DNA from: Seleniivibrio woodruffii
GTDB lineage: Bacteria > Chrysiogenota > Deferribacteres > Deferribacterales > Geovibrionaceae
Reading direction: 5' to 3'
Assembly: GCF_004339245.1 (NCBI RefSeq)
Contig: NZ_SMGG01000003.1
Location: 585,106 to 649,105 of the forward strand
Length of the DNA: 64,000 nt
Shown here: positions 16,626 through 24,759 of the stretch, in pieces
Layout of the letters: each line of letters opens with the position of its first letter
Position numbering within the stretch: the stretch's first letter is position 1
Made by a program: the position numbers and the translations under genes
Notes under the pieces: generated by a model
What the model saw: only the letters and a program-made list of their open reading frames with translations
Told to the model about the DNA's origin: nothing
The model's database searches: none

Positions 16626-16674
16626 TTATTCTGTGCTACTATCCGTCATTGATTTCAGAATAACGGAGGGTATT

Positions 16675-17427
16675 ATGAAAAAAATTCTCACACTAATGCT
16701 TGTGCTGACAGCGTTTTGCGCTCATGCACACTTTCAGGTTCTGATGCCGAACACAGATGCGGCCACACAGCAGAACAGAAACATCAAGTTCGATATGTTC
16801 TTCACACACCCCTTTGAGCAGGGTCCCATGATGGAGATGGTGAAGCCCAAGGCGGTTGATCTCTATCTGAACGGTAAAAAAGAGAATCTCATGGGCGGCA
16901 TAAAGCAGGTTAAAAGATCGGGGAAATCCGCATGGGAGTTCTCATATCAGATGAAAAAGCCCGGCGACCATATTTTTGTGGTGACACCTGACTACTACTT
17001 CGAACCTGCGGAATCAGTGTTCATTCAGCATATAACAAAAACGGTTGTGAACGGTTTCGGCATGGAAGAGGGCTGGGACACCCCGGTCGGACTTAAGGCC
17101 GAGATAGTTCCGCTGACTCGCCCCTACGGGCTTTACACCGGCAACGTTTTCACCGGAAAGGTGCTTTACAAGGGCAAGGCGGTTCCCTATGCTGAAGTTG
17201 AGGTTGAGTATTACAACGCAGGCTCAAAGGTTAAAGCTCCCACAGGCACTCATATCACTCAGGTGGTGAAGGCCGACGGAAACGGTGTGTTCACCTATGC
17301 CATGCCTTTCACCGGATGGTGGGGTTTTGCGGCACTCATCGAGGATGATGTGAAGCTGAAAAAAGACGGAAAACAATACCCTGTTGAGCTTGGTGCTCTT
17401 ATCTGGGTAAAAACATACGGTAAGTAA
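16675..17427 (+). CDS. nikK: NikK-like periplasmic component of a nickel ECF importer (DUF4198)
   Basis: The 250-residue protein has a signal peptide (LMLVLTAFCAHAH) and the DUF4198 pattern HFQVLMPNTD near the mature N-terminus, with FFTHPFEQGPMM soon after. DUF4198 proteins linked to CbiM-type permeases are called NikK and are thought to help capture Ni(II) in the periplasm. The mature chain starts with His and carries several more. ATG 16675 follows GGAGGG; an earlier in-frame start at 16609 would run through the promoter region. The permease gene follows three bases after its stop. Confidence 0.82.
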   Translation: MKKILTLMLVLTAFCAHAHFQVLMPNTDAATQQNRNIKFDMFFTHPFEQGPMMEMVKPKAVDLYLNGKKENLMGGIKQVKRSGKSAWEFSYQMKKPGDHIFVVTPDYYFEPAESVFIQHITKTVVNGFGMEEGWDTPVGLKAEIVPLTRPYGLYTGNVFTGKVLYKGKAVPYAEVEVEYYNAGSKVKAPTGTHITQVVKADGNGVFTYAMPFTGWWGFAALIEDDVKLKKDGKQYPVELGALIWVKTYGK

Positions 17428-17430
17428 TCT

Positions 17431-18039
17431 ATGCATATCTCCGAAGGCGTACTGTCCGTTCCTGTGCTTGTTGCCACGGGAACGGCAGGAGCCGTTTTAA
17501 CAGTATACGGATTTTACAGGATGAAGGCGGACATGATGGCCAGAACGGCTCTTATGTCCAGCCTGTTTTTTGTTGGCTCTTTCATCCACATTCCCGTGGG
17601 GCCTGCCAGCGTCCACCTTGTGCTGAACGGACTGGTGGGGGCGGTTCTGGGGTTCTGCGCCTTTCCTGCGATACTCATCGCTCTGGTGCTTCAGGCGCTT
17701 CTTTTTCAGTTCGGAGGATTCACCACGCTGGGAACAAACGTTCTGGTGATGGCTCTCCCCGCACTGGCGGGATATTTTCTGTTTGCGCTCGGTTCGAAAA
17801 GCTCCGGCAGAATGAGATGGCTGCTTTACTATCTTACGGGTGCAGTACCCGTGCTTTTGTCTGCGGCTCTGCTCTCCGCCGTTCTTGCATTCAGCGGCAG
17901 CAGGCTGTATGATACAGCAAAAGCTATTTTCCTGATGAACATCCCCGTGGTTGTGACAGAGGGGCTGGTTTCGATGTATTTATTTAATTTTTTAAACAAG
18001 GTCTATCCCGACTTTTTGAGTAAAAACCATGAAAACTAA
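17431..18039 (+). CDS. nikM: Nickel ECF importer S component (NikM/CbiM)
   Basis: The 202-residue membrane protein begins MHISEG, the CbiM/NikM N-terminus whose free amino group and His2 bind the metal. FIHIPVGPASVHLVLNGLVGAVLG is the family's conserved second-helix region, and LFQFGGFTTLGTNVLVMALPA follows. It gives substrate specificity to the importer. The length is near the NikM norm. The genes around it (NikK and NikL types rather than CbiN) point to nickel more than cobalt. Confidence 0.9.
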   Translation: MHISEGVLSVPVLVATGTAGAVLTVYGFYRMKADMMARTALMSSLFFVGSFIHIPVGPASVHLVLNGLVGAVLGFCAFPAILIALVLQALLFQFGGFTTLGTNVLVMALPALAGYFLFALGSKSSGRMRWLLYYLTGAVPVLLSAALLSAVLAFSGSRLYDTAKAIFLMNIPVVVTEGLVSMYLFNFLNKVYPDFLSKNHEN

Positions 18040-18544
18040 AATTCTTTTGGCTGCGATGTTATTGATTGGGCTGACGTCTAATGCGAGTGCCCACAAGCTG
18101 AACATCCTTGGCTTTGCGGAGAACGACACCCTTTCCATAAACGCATATTTCGCCGACGGCTCGCCCTGTCAGGAGTGCGCTTTTCAGGTCATAGGCTCTG
18201 ACGGCAAAGTATTTGCCGAGGGCAGGCTGGACAAAAAGGGTGAGTTCTTTCAGGCGGGAAAAACACCTGCCGAAATGACCATCATCGTTGATGCCGGAGC
18301 CGGACACAGGGGCGAAGAGAAGATAACCGCCGCTGAGACCTCCGAAGTGAAAGCGGAGGACGAACCCGCCGCACCTGCTGACAACACACAGCTCAGGCAG
18401 ATGATCCGTGAGGAGCTTTCGAAGCAGACTGCGGAGCTTAAGGCTGAGATGGACAAGGGAAAGAGCAGACTTGATAAGATAATCGCAGGCATAGGCTATA
18501 TTCTGGGAATATTCGGAATAGCAGTGCTCGTAAGGAAGAGATGA
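18029..18544 (+). CDS. nikL: NikL-like accessory protein of the nickel importer
   Basis: The 171-residue protein has a signal peptide (MLLIGLTSNASAHKLN) and a small carboxypeptidase-regulatory-like beta domain. A helical acidic linker follows (~100-145), then one C-terminal membrane helix ending VLVRKR. This layout matches NikL, the accessory subunit that replaces CbiN in NikKMLQO systems. The mature protein again starts with Ala-His. It overlaps nikM by 11 bases and nikQ by four. Confidence 0.75.
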   Translation: MKTKILLAAMLLIGLTSNASAHKLNILGFAENDTLSINAYFADGSPCQECAFQVIGSDGKVFAEGRLDKKGEFFQAGKTPAEMTIIVDAGAGHRGEEKITAAETSEVKAEDEPAAPADNTQLRQMIREELSKQTAELKAEMDKGKSRLDKIIAGIGYILGIFGIAVLVRKR

Positions 18545-19197
18545 GATTTTCCCCTGCGGCAGGCATATTGTGCGCCGTCATATATTCTTTCGTGATCGCC
18601 TTTAAACAGAGCATAACTCCCTTCGATGCCGTTTTTGCGGCGGGGATCATGGCTCTGCGGTGGAACTGTCTGCCGAAATACGCCCTCCGCATAGCGAAGC
18701 TGAATCTTATGATAATCTTCATCAGCGCAACGGTTTACATATTCGGGCAGGATTCTGCGCACGCAATTCTGATATTCATCAGGTACAACCTGATAGTCTG
18801 CGTCACCGCCGCCATGTTCTGCGGAATGAACGCAACTGATTTCTACTACGGTTTTTATACGCTGAAACTTCCTCATAAATTCACGGTTCTGCTGTTTTTT
18901 GCGGTGAAATACATCGAAATAATCGGAAACGAATACGAAAAGATGCGGACTTCACTCAGAATACGCAACTTCAAGCCCCGAACCGACAGATTCACCTACC
19001 GCACCCTCGCCTATCTTCTGGGTATGCTTCTGGTGCGCAGTATGGACAGGGCGAATGCCCTGACCGAGGCGATGAAGATGCGGGGATTTGCGGGCAGGCT
19101 CTATCCGTTCAACTTCCGCCCGTTCTTTCCGGCGGACGTTGCGGCGGCGGCGCTGCTGGTGTTTCAGATTTTTCTTACATACGGAGTGACCCGATGA
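18541..19197 (+). CDS. nikQ: ECF transporter transmembrane T component (NikQ/CbiQ)
   Basis: The 218-residue membrane protein has the EcfT coupling motifs: RTSLRIRNFKPR near residue 140 and ALTEAMKMRGFAGRLY near residue 180 (the A-R-G type signatures that contact the ATPase). It links nickel-specific NikM to the NikO ATPase. The ATG overlaps the nikL stop, and its stop overlaps nikO as ATGA. Confidence 0.88.
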   Translation: MRFSPAAGILCAVIYSFVIAFKQSITPFDAVFAAGIMALRWNCLPKYALRIAKLNLMIIFISATVYIFGQDSAHAILIFIRYNLIVCVTAAMFCGMNATDFYYGFYTLKLPHKFTVLLFFAVKYIEIIGNEYEKMRTSLRIRNFKPRTDRFTYRTLAYLLGMLLVRSMDRANALTEAMKMRGFAGRLYPFNFRPFFPADVAAAALLVFQIFLTYGVTR

Positions 19198-19844
19198 GCT
19201 GTTCCATAACCCTGAGAGATTTGAGTCTTGCCAGAAACGGCGAAGTGCTTTTTGAAAACGTGACGCTGAGCGTCGGACATAAGGACAAGATAGCAGTCAT
19301 GGGGCACAACGGAGCGGGTAAAACGACGCTGTTAAAGTCCATCGTGGGACTTTGCAGGGTCAGGTCGGGCACAGTTGAGATATTTCACCATAAGCTTGTC
19401 ACCGAAGAGGATTTCCGCAAGGCCAGAGGACATATAGGCTTTGTTTTTCAGGACAGCGACGACCAGATAATCGCCCCTACCGTGATAGAGGAGGTGGCTT
19501 TCGGTCTGCTGAACAGCAGGATGAAGCCCGCAGAGGCAGAGGCTCAGGCGGAGGCAATGCTGAACGAGCTTGGAATCTCCCATCTGCGTGACAGGATAAC
19601 CCTGCATCTGTCCGGCGGCGAAAAGAAACTGGTGACACTGGCTTCCGTGCTGGTGATGAAGCCCGATATCCTCCTTCTGGACGAGCCTTCGGCGGGGCTG
19701 GACGAAAAATCGGTCAATCAGCTGGCATCCATTCTTGCATCCATCGACAAGAGCATGCTTATAGTCTCCCATGACTTTGAGTTTGTGAACAAAATGGGCG
19801 CACAGATAATGTATCTTACCCGTGAGGGGCTTGTCAGAGGCTGA
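19194..19844 (+). CDS. nikO: ECF transporter ATPase (NikO/CbiO)
   Basis: The 216-residue ATPase has Walker A GHNGAGKTTLL, a Q-loop GFVFQDSDDQIIAPTV typical of CbiO, signature LSGGEKKLVTLA and Walker B ILLLDEPSAGLD. It energises nickel uptake and ends the nikKMLQO operon. It is somewhat shorter than cobalt-type CbiO proteins (~270 residues) because the C-terminal extension is absent. Confidence 0.9.
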   Translation: MSCSITLRDLSLARNGEVLFENVTLSVGHKDKIAVMGHNGAGKTTLLKSIVGLCRVRSGTVEIFHHKLVTEEDFRKARGHIGFVFQDSDDQIIAPTVIEEVAFGLLNSRMKPAEAEAQAEAMLNELGISHLRDRITLHLSGGEKKLVTLASVLVMKPDILLLDEPSAGLDEKSVNQLASILASIDKSMLIVSHDFEFVNKMGAQIMYLTREGLVRG

Positions 19845-19922
19845 CAGCGGATATTTTTACAGCCTTGTAATTTTCAGTGTTTATCTATATTATTCCATCC
19901 TAACGAAACAACACGGTGAACC

Positions 19923-20465
19923 ATGATTACTTTCTACGACATTCTGGGGATAGCACTTGCCATGAGCATCGATGCATTCTGCGTGTGCATATGCGTCGGT
20001 ATGAAATATAATAAGCCAGCAAATTATATGAGACTGGGCGCTGCTTTCGGCTTCTTCCAGTTCATTATGCCTGTGGCGGGAGCCTACGCAGGCAGACTTC
20101 TTATGAAGTATACCGGAAACATAAAATATCTGGCGGCGGCGTTCCTCTTCTATGTTGCGTTCCATATGTTCCGTGAGGCATGGAAGAACAAGGAATGTAA
20201 GGTCTATCTTAGCGATCCAACTGTGGGCGTTGCACTTCTGATGCTCTCTCTTGCCACCAGCATGGACGCTCTGGGAGCAGGAATATCCCTTGCTCTGTGG
20301 GACGGCGGTATAATCTGGGCATCCTGCGTGATAGGTATAGTTTGTGCCCTTATGAGTTTTCTGGGCGTGTTCATCGGAAAACGCAGCAGAGGCTATGTCG
20401 GCCACTATGCGGAATACTTCGGCGCATTCATTCTGGCGGTGATAGGGGTCAGATTCGTCTTATAA
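19923..20465 (+). CDS. mntP: MntP-type manganese efflux pump
   Basis: The 180-residue membrane protein has the two internally repeated MntP motifs: ALAMSIDAFCVCICVG near residue 15 and LATSMDALGAGISLA near residue 110, each with the Asp used for metal passage. It exports Mn(II) from the cytoplasm. I see no yybP-ykoY manganese riboswitch in the 78 bp upstream. It lies alone between nikO and glgA. Confidence 0.9.
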   Translation: MITFYDILGIALAMSIDAFCVCICVGMKYNKPANYMRLGAAFGFFQFIMPVAGAYAGRLLMKYTGNIKYLAAAFLFYVAFHMFREAWKNKECKVYLSDPTVGVALLMLSLATSMDALGAGISLALWDGGIIWASCVIGIVCALMSFLGVFIGKRSRGYVGHYAEYFGAFILAVIGVRFVL

Positions 20466-20466
20466 T

Positions 20467-20498
20467 CATTGGACATGGCCTCATGCCCAATGTACAAT
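20467..20498 (+). promoter_or_regulatory. Promoter with overlapping palindrome before glgA
   Basis: TTGGAC (20469-20474) and TACAAT (20493-20498) are 18 bp apart and look like a sigma-70 promoter. An inverted repeat CATTGGaCATG / CATGcCCAATG (20467-20477 and 20482-20492; ten of eleven pairs) covers the -35 and spacer. It could be an operator or the 3' hairpin of mntP. Confidence 0.5.
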
Positions 20499-20516
20499 AG
20501 GGTGTGAGGTATATCT

Positions 20517-21971
20517 ATGTCAGGATTTAACATATTATTTGTAACCAGCGAAGCCGCACCCTTTTCGAAAACAGGCGGGCTGGGCGATGTCAGCGGTGCG
20601 CTTCCTGCGGCACTGGCCGACAGCAACAAGGTCATTGTCGTTTCCCCTCTCTATTCATCCATAAACAGGGAAAAATACGGAATAAAGCTTGTAACAGGCG
20701 GATGCTGTGTGCATATGGGCAACTGCGAAGAGTTCTATGCCCTGCACCACACTGTTCTTGACGGTGTGGACTTCTATTTCCTTGAGTTCGATAAATACTT
20801 TAACCGCACTGGGATATATCACACAAAGGCAGGGGAATACGGCGACAACCCGTTCCGTTTCTCGTTCCTCAGCCGGGCGGCTCTGCAGGTTGCAAAAGAC
20901 CTGAATTTCAGACCGGACATAGCCCATGTTAACGACTGGCAGACGTCTCTCGTTCCTTATTATATAAAGCGTCTGGGCGACCCTTTCTTTGCGGATACCA
21001 AAAGCATAATCACCATACATAACATAGGCTATCAGGGGATATTCGGAACTGAGTTCATGGAATATGCGGGAATAGCTAAGGATGATTTCAACGCAGGAGC
21101 GTTTGAGAACTTCGGAGCGGTTAACCTGTTGAAAGGCGGGCTTGCCTTTGCGGACAAGATAACCACCGTCAGCCCCACCTATGCGAAAGAGATCCGGGGG
21201 CCAATAGGCTCGTCAGGGCTCCATGAGCTTCTGAATGCAAGGGGAAGCGACCTTGCGGGGATACTCAACGGAATCGATACCGGCGTGTGGAATCCTGCAA
21301 AGGACACCTATATACCTTATCAGTTTGATGTGAAAAGACTTGAAAATAAAACGAAAAATAAGCTGGAACTCCAGAAGAGGTTCGGCCTGATACAGGATGA
21401 GAAGATCGCTCTGTTCGGTTTCGTAGGCAGGTTTGCAGACCAGAAGGGGCTTTACCTTCTGCGTGATGCCTGTGTGCGTGCCATGAACGAAATGGTCTGC
21501 CAGTTTGTGGTGGTGGGTTCAGGCGAACAGGAATACGAGGAGTTTTTTAGCGCTCTTCCGGCCAGATATCCGGGCGGGGTCGGTGCTTTCATCGGCTACA
21601 GCGAGGAACTGGCGCATATTGTGGAGGCGGGCAGTGATTTCTTTGTGATGCCGTCTCTCTATGAACCCTGCGGGCTGAACCAGATGTACAGTCTGGCATA
21701 CGGCACTCTGCCTGTTGTCCGTGCAACCGGAGGGCTTGACGATACTGTGGATAACTATGACGAGTCAACCGGCGGCGGAACGGGATTTAAGTTTGAGGCC
21801 ATCAGTGCGGAAGCACTTTTCAATACCATAGGCTGGGCAGTCAGCACCTACTACGACCGCCCGAAACATATAGAAGCCATGCGCAAACGTGCCATGGCAA
21901 AGGATTTCGGCTGGAAAAAATCAGCGGATGCCTACATCCACCTTTATAAAGCCGTTAAAGGGTTGGTTTAG
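20517..21971 (+). CDS. glgA: Glycogen synthase (ADP-glucose type)
   Basis: The 484-residue GT5 enzyme extends alpha-1,4-glucan from ADP-glucose. The N-terminal donor motif KTGGLGDVSGALP begins at residue 18. The C-terminal half has GFVGRFADQKGL and the acceptor/donor EPCGLNQMYSLAYGTLPVVRATGGL motif with the catalytic Glu. The length is normal for bacterial GlgA. It stands alone here with no other glycogen genes nearby. Its 3' end overlaps the convergent transporter gene by 17 bases. Confidence 0.94.
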   Translation: MSGFNILFVTSEAAPFSKTGGLGDVSGALPAALADSNKVIVVSPLYSSINREKYGIKLVTGGCCVHMGNCEEFYALHHTVLDGVDFYFLEFDKYFNRTGIYHTKAGEYGDNPFRFSFLSRAALQVAKDLNFRPDIAHVNDWQTSLVPYYIKRLGDPFFADTKSIITIHNIGYQGIFGTEFMEYAGIAKDDFNAGAFENFGAVNLLKGGLAFADKITTVSPTYAKEIRGPIGSSGLHELLNARGSDLAGILNGIDTGVWNPAKDTYIPYQFDVKRLENKTKNKLELQKRFGLIQDEKIALFGFVGRFADQKGLYLLRDACVRAMNEMVCQFVVVGSGEQEYEEFFSALPARYPGGVGAFIGYSEELAHIVEAGSDFFVMPSLYEPCGLNQMYSLAYGTLPVVRATGGLDDTVDNYDESTGGGTGFKFEAISAEALFNTIGWAVSTYYDRPKHIEAMRKRAMAKDFGWKKSADAYIHLYKAVKGLV

Positions 21972-22836
21972 GCTTTTTGTTGATGATATAGATTGCGCAG
22001 AAGGCCAGCAGACCGCCTGCTATTGTGTTTAGGTGTATCTCCTCTCCGAGAAACAGCCAGCTCATCACCAGTGCGTTCACAGGAACAAGATAAACGAACG
22101 AGCTGGTTTTTTGTGAGCCAAGGCGTGTTGCCGCAAGAAAGAAAAGGGTTGTTCCGAATGTTGTTGCCGCCACGGACAGAAGCACCATGTTGCCCCAGAA
22201 CATGAACGTGTGGGGAACAGCCGTGCTGCTGCCTTTGATCAGTACCAGCGCTCCTGCAATGAGTGTGCAGAAGAGATACATGTAAAATCCGTTGGTCAGC
22301 ACTGTAGTGTATTTTCTCACATATCCGCCGAGATAGGTCACAAATCCCCAGACAACCGAAGCCGCAAGGAAAAATATATTGCCGCTTGAAAACAGCGTAT
22401 CGATGTCAGCATTCCATATCTTCATGATTATCATTGCGCCGCACATACCCAGAACCAGTCCGAAAATATCCTTTCCGGCGGGAATTTTGCGGTTTGCCAC
22501 GCTGACTATCAGAAAGGTCATGACAGGTATAAGGGTTGTCACAAGAAGACCGCCTATGCTTGCAAGGCCGTATCTGAGACCCGTGAAGAACATTTCGTTA
22601 TAAACTATCATTACCATTGAGCACAGAAATGTGAACCCTAGCCCCTTCAGATTGATCCTGAAGGTTTCTTTCATGAAAATGACCACCGGAATGTAGCTTA
22701 TAAAGGTAAGGAGGAAGCGGTAGAACATAAGGATGTCTGTGTTGGCTGAACCTGCGACCGCTTTGGCTGAGACCCATGATTCGCCCCAGCTTACCATAGC
22801 CAGAACCATCATTATATAGAAGAGCATGTCGGACAT
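21955..22836 (-). CDS. EamA/DMT-family exporter
   Basis: The 293-residue protein has about ten hydrophobic helices and two EamA repeats, with a WGxxWV-like start (SWGESWVSAKAV) and a second repeat from about residue 145. DMT proteins export amino acids, nucleotides or sugars; the substrate here is unknown. I chose ATG at 22836 because a longer frame to 22929 would run into the initiator tRNA and its terminator. Confidence 0.82.
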   Translation of the reverse strand: MSDMLFYIMMVLAMVSWGESWVSAKAVAGSANTDILMFYRFLLTFISYIPVVIFMKETFRINLKGLGFTFLCSMVMIVYNEMFFTGLRYGLASIGGLLVTTLIPVMTFLIVSVANRKIPAGKDIFGLVLGMCGAMIIMKIWNADIDTLFSSGNIFFLAASVVWGFVTYLGGYVRKYTTVLTNGFYMYLFCTLIAGALVLIKGSSTAVPHTFMFWGNMVLLSVAATTFGTTLFFLAATRLGSQKTSSFVYLVPVNALVMSWLFLGEEIHLNTIAGGLLAFCAIYIINKKPKPTL

Positions 22837-22866
22837 AAAAATACCCCACGCAGAAACATAGGTAAA

Positions 22867-22893
22867 ACAAAAAAGCCCACCAGAAGGTGGGCT
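22867..22893 (-). terminator. Terminator of the initiator tRNA
   Basis: AGCCCACC and GGTGGGCT pair over eight bases around a four-base loop (22874-22893). On the minus strand a T-rich run follows immediately. The plus strand also has a T run after the stem, so it may act both ways. Confidence 0.85.
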
Positions 22894-22902
22894 ATATTTT
22901 TT

Positions 22903-22979
<77 letters not shown>

Positions 22980-23123
22980 TCAAGGGAAACGAACAATATC
23001 AGTTTTATATGGGTGTGTCAATGGGGAATTTAAAAAAAATTTTATCAGTACTGATTATGCTTGAATTTATGCGGAAAAAGCGGCTTAATAGCTGAAATAT
23101 AAAATGCTCCAGAGGTAGTTGAC

Positions 23124-24617
23124 ATGAAAATATCCTGTAGGAAGAAAACGGCGCTTAATTCCAAAAAGGATGCGATACTGATTCCTGTGTACCGCAATAT
23201 GCGCCCCCTGAAGTCACTGACGGGAAAAAAGATAGAGGATTCCATCAACGAAATGATCGGCTCGGACTATTTCTCTTATGATGAGAAGGAGTTCACCTCT
23301 TTCTATGTCGAGATAGGCCGCAAGCTGAAAAAAATATATCTGGTGAACATCTCCAAAGATCCTCAGGAACTCAGATATTACATGGAGCTGGGTTCTGCAT
23401 ATTCTAAACTGCTGAAAAAGGACAGGATATCCTCCTTTTCCATGATAGCCTTCGAAGACGTATACATGGACAAGAAGGATCCCCAGTACACTGCGGCATT
23501 TCTGGACGGATTTTTCTTCGGCCAGTACAGCTATGATGCATATAAGAAAGAGAAGGGATGGCAGTTTGACGAGGTTGAGGTGATCACTTCATACGCCAAG
23601 CTTAAACGCAGTATGGACGACAACGCCGCAGGGCTGAACACCCAGTTCGAAAATATCTATCTGGCTAAAGACCTTGTGAACACCCCTCCCGCCGACCTTA
23701 CGCCTGCAATATTTGCTGATAAGATAAGGGAAGCCGGAACTGAAAATCTGAAAGTGACCGTTGTTGAGGACATGGCGGAACTGGCTGAAAAATTCCCCAT
23801 GGTCTATGCGGTGGGCAAAGGCAGCAGCAATCCTCCCCGCATGGTTATGCTGGAATACAACGGAAATCCTCAGAGCGAGAAACACGTAGCGCTCGTGGGC
23901 AAAGGGGTGACCTTTGATTCCGGCGGAAACAACCTGAAACCCACAGGTTCAATAGAAGACATGAAAACCGACATGGCGGGTGCGGCGGCTGTTTATGCAG
24001 TTACAAAAACTGCGGCCGAAACCGGAATGAAGGTAAACATAAAAACATATATCCCCATGGTTGAGAACATCATCGGCACATGCTCCTATAAGCCGGGGGA
24101 TATCCTCACCAGCGCAATGGGCAAAACGGTTGAGATACTCAACACGGACGCAGAGGGCAGGCTTATCCTTGCGGATGCGCTTTACACCGCCACAAAGTCC
24201 GACCCCGAGGTCATAATCGACGTTGCGACGCTGACAGGCGCATGTATCATAGCTCTGGGCAAAAATTGTGCGGGACTTTTCTCCAACAGAAAATTCCTTG
24301 CGAAGAACATCACCGACATTTCATACGACGTTGCCGAGGACATCTGGGAGCTTCCCCTGCTTGAGTCCTATCAGAAAAGGGTTAAAAGCGACATTGCCGA
24401 TCTGCGCAACATCGCAAAGCAGAAGGGCGAGGCAGGTTCTGTCATCGCAGGTCTCTTCCTGCAGGAGTTTGTGGACAACTGGCCGTGGATACACCTTGAT
24501 ATTGCAGGCCCCTCATTCATAGAGGAAGAGCACCCCATATTCGGCAAATACGCAACGGGATTCGGCATAAGGCTGCTGAACAGATTCATAAAAGTACATT
24601 ACGCAGAGAATGCGTAA
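23124..24617 (+). CDS. pepA: Leucyl aminopeptidase (M17, PepA)
   Basis: The 497-residue cytosolic peptidase removes N-terminal residues from peptides. The C-terminal catalytic domain has the metal-binding motifs KGVTFDSGGNNLKP and the family signature NTDAEGRLILADAL, then VATLTGACIIALG. The length matches PepA hexamer subunits. The usual Ile-Ser after DSGG is Asn-Asn, a variant seen in some phyla. Its 3' end runs into a repeat element preceding the STT3-like gene. Confidence 0.92.
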   Translation: MKISCRKKTALNSKKDAILIPVYRNMRPLKSLTGKKIEDSINEMIGSDYFSYDEKEFTSFYVEIGRKLKKIYLVNISKDPQELRYYMELGSAYSKLLKKDRISSFSMIAFEDVYMDKKDPQYTAAFLDGFFFGQYSYDAYKKEKGWQFDEVEVITSYAKLKRSMDDNAAGLNTQFENIYLAKDLVNTPPADLTPAIFADKIREAGTENLKVTVVEDMAELAEKFPMVYAVGKGSSNPPRMVMLEYNGNPQSEKHVALVGKGVTFDSGGNNLKPTGSIEDMKTDMAGAAAVYAVTKTAAETGMKVNIKTYIPMVENIIGTCSYKPGDILTSAMGKTVEILNTDAEGRLILADALYTATKSDPEVIIDVATLTGACIIALGKNCAGLFSNRKFLAKNITDISYDVAEDIWELPLLESYQKRVKSDIADLRNIAKQKGEAGSVIAGLFLQEFVDNWPWIHLDIAGPSFIEEEHPIFGKYATGFGIRLLNRFIKVHYAENA

Positions 24618-24628
24618 AAGATTTCATA

Positions 24629-24718
24629 TCCCCTACTTTGGGAAAGGAGGGTTAGGGTGGATTTCCCTGTTATTGAAAGAGAATCCCTCCAGACCTCCCT
24701 TTGAGAAAGGGAGGCTTA
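24629..24718. repeat. Two half elements of the AAATCCCTCC...AAAGGGAGG intergenic repeat
   Basis: ATCCCCTACTTTGGGAAAGGAGGG...GGGTGGATTT (24629-24664) is followed by AATCCCTCC...CCTCCCTTTGAGAAAGGGAGG (24691-24716). Each half can fold on its own. Together they resemble the element at 50519-50598 but with the halves in reversed order. Confidence 0.75.
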
Positions 24719-24759
24719 ATACAGAATCGATTGGAAGAATAATTAAGGGACATCTTGCC

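Noticed and set aside
19845-19922. Manganese (yybP-ykoY) riboswitch before mntP
   Set aside because: The gap is only 78 bp and lacks the paired conserved loops.
24610-24759. Upstream extension of the STT3-like gene
   Set aside because: The extension is translated repeat DNA and overlaps pepA; the membrane protein pattern and ribosome site start at 24760.
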